Shown here: piece after piece, positions 7,739 to 10,983 of the stretch | Layout: each line of letters begins with the position of its first letter | Position numbering within the stretch: position 1 is the first letter of the stretch | NCBI GenBank assembly: GCA_028565715.1 | Contig: JAOXYC010220239.1 | Coordinates: 1-10,983 of the forward strand | DNA length: 10,983 nucleotides | Source: Phoronis pallida | Taxonomy: Eukaryota > Phoronida > Phoronidae | Reading direction: 5' to 3' | Program-made: the position numbers and the translations under genes | Notes under the pieces: model-generated | The model's database searches: none | The model's input: the letters and a program-made list of their open reading frames with translations, nothing else | What the model was told of the DNA's origin: nothing

Positions 7739-9183
7739 CTGAAACAGCTCACAGACTCAATACTCCACACCTCACTTTTACAACCCTGGACTGATTCAAG
7801 ATTTGCAGAAACAGCTAGCTCTTGGCACCAACCAAAATAAACATCACTGACAGTGTTTAAAACCTAAGGGTGTGAGGGTCAAATTTGAAACAAGACAGGT
7901 GTCTAATTACAGCAGCCAATTTAAATACCTGTGAGTTGTGTGTTGTAGTGTTTAATAACAGCCTCAGTCAAATGGCTTGTGTCAAAACAACTTAGGTGGG
8001 GTATTAGGACAATTAACCAAGTGATTAATTAAGAGAATTGGTCAAGTGCGAATTAACAGTGTGACACTTGATAATAGAAGGTCTGAATTATTGATAAAGT
8101 CTGATTTATATAATACTGTCATTATTATGAATGAAAAATTGGCAATTAAACTGGACTTTTATATAAGCTTGTTCAGAATTTATTTGACCGACGTCATAAC
8201 TATCGCATTATAATGATGGATGCACCGACACAATGAAGTACAACAAAATGCCAGATACAGAGCACATCAGTTAAAAGAAATATTGTAAAAATGTGCAGAG
8301 TAGTTATAATAAAAACATATTAAGAGGGTGACTATCCATCAATTAAAAAATGTTGAAATTTAGAGTTATAATATTCCAAATGATCACGAAGTGTCTCTGG
8401 ACTCCAACCCCCCTCTTCCCATATCAGATTGTGCAGTCCAGGGAGGTCTCTAGAATTGTGATAAAGATCTCCTAATCACAATTGGCAAGTAAAAAAGAAA
8501 AAACACTTCAAGCTCTCTCTGACCTTTGAAAGTTACCATGTTCATTAGAAACATATTTAAAAGCAACCCACAGGTGCTACAAAAATATACTAAAAACCAC
8601 AAGAGGTAAAAATAGTAGGTTCAAAGTTGTAATTGAGAAACACAGAAATATGTCCGTTTCACCCAAAAATCAATGTAATCAGATGGCGTTAAATGTAATT
8701 GACGATATCATCTTCCAAATTTTTGTTGTGTAGGGCTGTTTAAAGCAAATAATAATTCACAGTTTACGAAGCTGGGAGTTTTCATGGAACTGTTTCAACA
8801 GCATTTGCCAATAAAAAATCTTTACCTGAAGTCAATTCAAAGCATGTAAGCACATCCTTCAATGCAAACACAGAACATCATTCTCATTCACAAATACCCA
8901 ACACAGTTACTATAAAACCTGTGTAATAACCAGCACCAGTGGTATTATAACTATTACATAAACACAGGATATACCAACAGCAGGTGTCATAACCCTCTTG
9001 TATCTGAGAAAACATAAAATCTCATAAATCTCATACTAACACAAACATGGGCTAATTTACATTCAACAGATCAAAAGAAGAAAAGTTCAAAGACCTCTTG
9101 GTCACAGAAACTACTCAATGCCTCAGGATCCGCAAAGTTGAAGTCAATAGGTAACACCAGCTATATCACTAGCTCACACTAGC
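7739..9183. other. Intron or intergenic DNA
   Basis: No supported gene. Donor-like minus-strand sites near 7928 and 8825 follow short open stretches that lack good acceptors. An imperfect stem lies at about 8919-8969 (CCTGTGT...ACACAGG). Confidence 0.45.
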
Positions 9184-9394
9184 TCTGTAACGCTCTTCGC
9201 GGGGCCCATCTTGACCCTTTCCCGTGCTTCACTCAGTCCCGCACGAGCAAGCATGTGCGGGGTGTGCAAGTGCTTGGCACGTTGACTCCCACCCTAAGCA
9301 CGTGCACACCCAATGACCTTGACCAATCTGTAACCCCCGCAAATTTTCCCGTGCTTTGCACATGCATATGTGAGTTTGACCAACCTCGTCGAGG
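9184..9394. repeat. CpG-rich block with direct and inverted repeats
   Basis: This GC-rich island in AT-rich DNA has two related units: TCTGTAAC to TTTCCCGTGCTT at 9184-9229 and again, 16 bp shorter, at 9327-9356. It also has an inverted pair CCCGCAC/GTGCGGG (9238-9244 and 9255-9261, 10-nt loop), GCACGTGC with an E-box (9298-9305), and CCTCGTCGAGG (9384-9394). TTGACC occurs three times. It may be an old repeat copy or a regulatory element. No exon with two good splice sites fits here. Confidence 0.45.
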
Positions 9395-9584
9395 GGAAAA
9401 ATTCAAAAGAATTCAGTGGTGCGCAATTTCTTATTGACGTGAATTGAAATTTAAATGATTGGTTTTATAAAAATGTTTGAATGACTAAAAAACTTCTTTT
9501 GTTTAAGTACCCATATTTTTTAGTTGTCCGATTAGGCAGAGGGTATCTACCCATCGCAACAGCATACAATTACATGGCGCGTGC

Positions 9585-9712
9585 TTAATGTCCACTAGAG
9601 CTGTCCATTGTTAACAAAGACAATAGAAGCATCTATTGCGCCCGTGTTTGGCTCCTTTCTTTTGTGCACCAATTGTTTTGGATAACAATGGATGGCTTTA
9701 GTAACCATTTAA
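9585..9712. repeat. Nested imperfect inverted repeat, possible MITE
   Basis: 9594-9613 matches the reverse complement of 9683-9702 at 17 of 20 positions, including a perfect TCCATTGTTA/TAACAATGGA pair. Weaker pairing continues outward (TTAATG against CATTTAA) and inward (ACAAAGACAAT against ATTGTTTTGG). A second hairpin lies inside it at 9621-9638: CAATAGA, loop AGCA, TCTATTG. The whole region folds as a nested stem. No coding potential or clear target-site duplication is seen. It is either a small palindromic mobile element or a symmetric binding-site cluster. Confidence 0.5.
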
Positions 9713-10829
9713 TCGTTTGCCTTTGTGATGGGTAGTCCTTTTGAGTATCCCCTTGAAGTCTGCAATAGCCATAATAACCATAAAGCTCCTAATCATCGAT
9801 TAAGTGTATTTAGGAATGAAAATGTGCTCTTTTTCAGATTGTAGACTTGACGTATGTCACTTTAAAGTTTTTTAGATTTAGGCCTACCCAACAACTGGCA
9901 TTATATACAATTACTTCAAATTCTCCTTGATTTTATTGTACATTGGACATAAAAAGGTCAATGTGTCATCCAATACTACAATACATGTAAATTATCCAAA
10001 GTAAATAAACTGAAGAAAAAATGAGAATGAAAATTCACAAAATGAAAAAAGTGGGGTACCAAATATATTTATTTATTGGAACACTTAGGAGAATTATAAT
10101 ATTCATATCTTTACATAACCTAGGTTAACAAAAATGACTCACAGTTTATCATTAAAACTGAATTAGCCATCTGTGGTGGCCTGTGTAACTTGCCAATGGG
10201 GAATTCCTAGGCTTGACTTTCCATATAATTTGCCTGATTTCAAACGTCCCTCTGAATTAATGGGGGTGAATGGATTAGTCATCACAAAAACAAAAAAAAA
10301 GATATAAAACCTGATCAAAGAATAGAACCAAGTTGAGACATTTTAATGAAACACGGTCCCTGTTTCTTAAACAGCCAAAAAAAACATTAGTCTGAATGCA
10401 ATGCACAGCCAGACTATTTCTTTTTCAATGTGTGAGTTGTAATAAAAATTTAATTGAGATTCTGGCAAAACTATCAAAATAAATGTTTTTTAGAATAAAA
10501 AAGAAATATATAAAAGCTCTTTGTTTATCAATCAATTTCTCATGAGCCAAAATTTATTTTTGTTGAAGTATTACATATTAAATATTGTTGCGTCCAAAAT
10601 ATTGTCAGTAAAAGTGCAGGGCGTTTTTTTGAAAAGTCTTCGGTAGACATTGATCATTTTCTTTTATCATGACACTACTAATGAACTTTTCTACTTGAAT
10701 GACAACTAACGGAAAGGGCAAAAAGACAAAACTAATAAAGATAATCAATAATTTTCAATTAATCTCTAAAATGCTTAATCTACCATCAAAGTGAACAGTT
10801 TAATATAAAAAGACTATATTCCCACTCAC
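9713..10829. other. Intron or intergenic DNA
   Basis: Very AT-rich, with A-runs and a TAGGCCTA octamer at 9879-9886. It is bounded on the right by the donor of the possible leader exon. No exon or RNA gene is seen. Confidence 0.5.
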
Positions 10830-10983
10830 CTCAGCTGCAAATTCGATACGACTCAATTCAATGAAAGACAGCTTGCTTTGTTAAAAACAGGACTGCGATA
10901 AGTTTAAACTCTTCTTCTGAGCATAGGATGACTCAGTGACTAGGATGAAATTCAAAACATTGGATCTTAATTGCCACTCAGAG
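10830..10983 (-). other. Possible 5' untranslated exon, cut by the window edge
   Basis: The minus strand reads GCAGCTGAG then GTGAGTGG, a near-ideal donor, so an exon ends at 10830. Going upstream, every frame meets stops. The only frame open at the junction spans about 17 codons and begins after a TAA, with no ATG. Two short upstream frames beginning ATG also close quickly. This fits an untranslated leader exon better than coding sequence. If it joins the acceptor at 6781, the intron is about 4 kb. A CTATGCTCAG site at about 10918 could instead be an acceptor that begins a shorter exon. Confidence 0.33.

Noticed and set aside
7928-8030. Minus-strand open stretch before CAG/GTATTT (DTSHLTEAVIKHYNTQLTG)
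   Set aside because: Attractive peptide but only 34 open codons, no convincing acceptor, and an uncertain donor. Chance is likely.
8827-8877. Minus-strand CAG/GTAAAG donor
   Set aside because: Good donor, but the open stretch before it is only 17 codons and has no pyrimidine-rich acceptor.
9255-9437. 60-codon plus-strand open frame
   Set aside because: Explained by the CpG-rich repeat block.
1-10983. CRISPR array, bacterial operon or phage module
   Set aside because: No regular short direct repeats with unique spacers, no ribosome-binding sites before long frames, and gene structure is eukaryotic.

Overview
The window looks like sparse, AT-rich nuclear DNA of an animal, most likely a marine invertebrate. 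It has no bacterial-style gene packing, no operons and no tRNA or rRNA genes. Coding potential is confined to short open stretches bounded by GT/AG splice signals. The rest is non-coding sequence carrying old repeat copies: a palindromic element with TTAGCGCCC-type motifs, and a degenerate array of about 150-bp units that ends in an ACCAGACAGAC tail and a hairpin. Two exact TAGGCCTA octamers are present; I associate frequent copies of this word with echinoderm DNA from memory, so the lineage hint is weak.

Layout: 1-2950 is AT-rich with small hairpins, an (ATC)5 run, a 32-bp near-perfect palindrome (2485-2516) and a possible mobile-element end near 872. 2956-3799 is the decayed tandem array with its tail. 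3900-4400 has more CpG than its surroundings and is open on both strands, but no gene can be assigned. 4400-5500 holds only small hairpins.

The best gene candidate lies on the minus strand between about 5500 and 6780. A 129-codon open exon (6371-6758, with a short 5' leader to 6780) ends in a GTAAGA donor. It is followed by a 67-nt exon (5867-5933) with very strong splice signals, and by a possible terminal exon at 5592 with a stop, an ATTAAA poly(A) signal and a U-rich downstream element. The first intron of this group contains the 163-bp palindromic element. A perfect donor at 10829 may end a 5' untranslated exon of the same gene, which would give a first intron of about 4 kb. I do not recognise the protein.

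6781-10829 is intronic or intergenic. It holds one possible 72-nt phase-0 exon (7667-7738), a CpG-rich block with direct and inverted repeats (9184-9394), and a nested inverted repeat packed with SOX-like ACAAT/ACAAAG motifs (9585-9712).

The gene model is inferred from splice consensus and open frames only. Transcript or homology data are needed to settle it.
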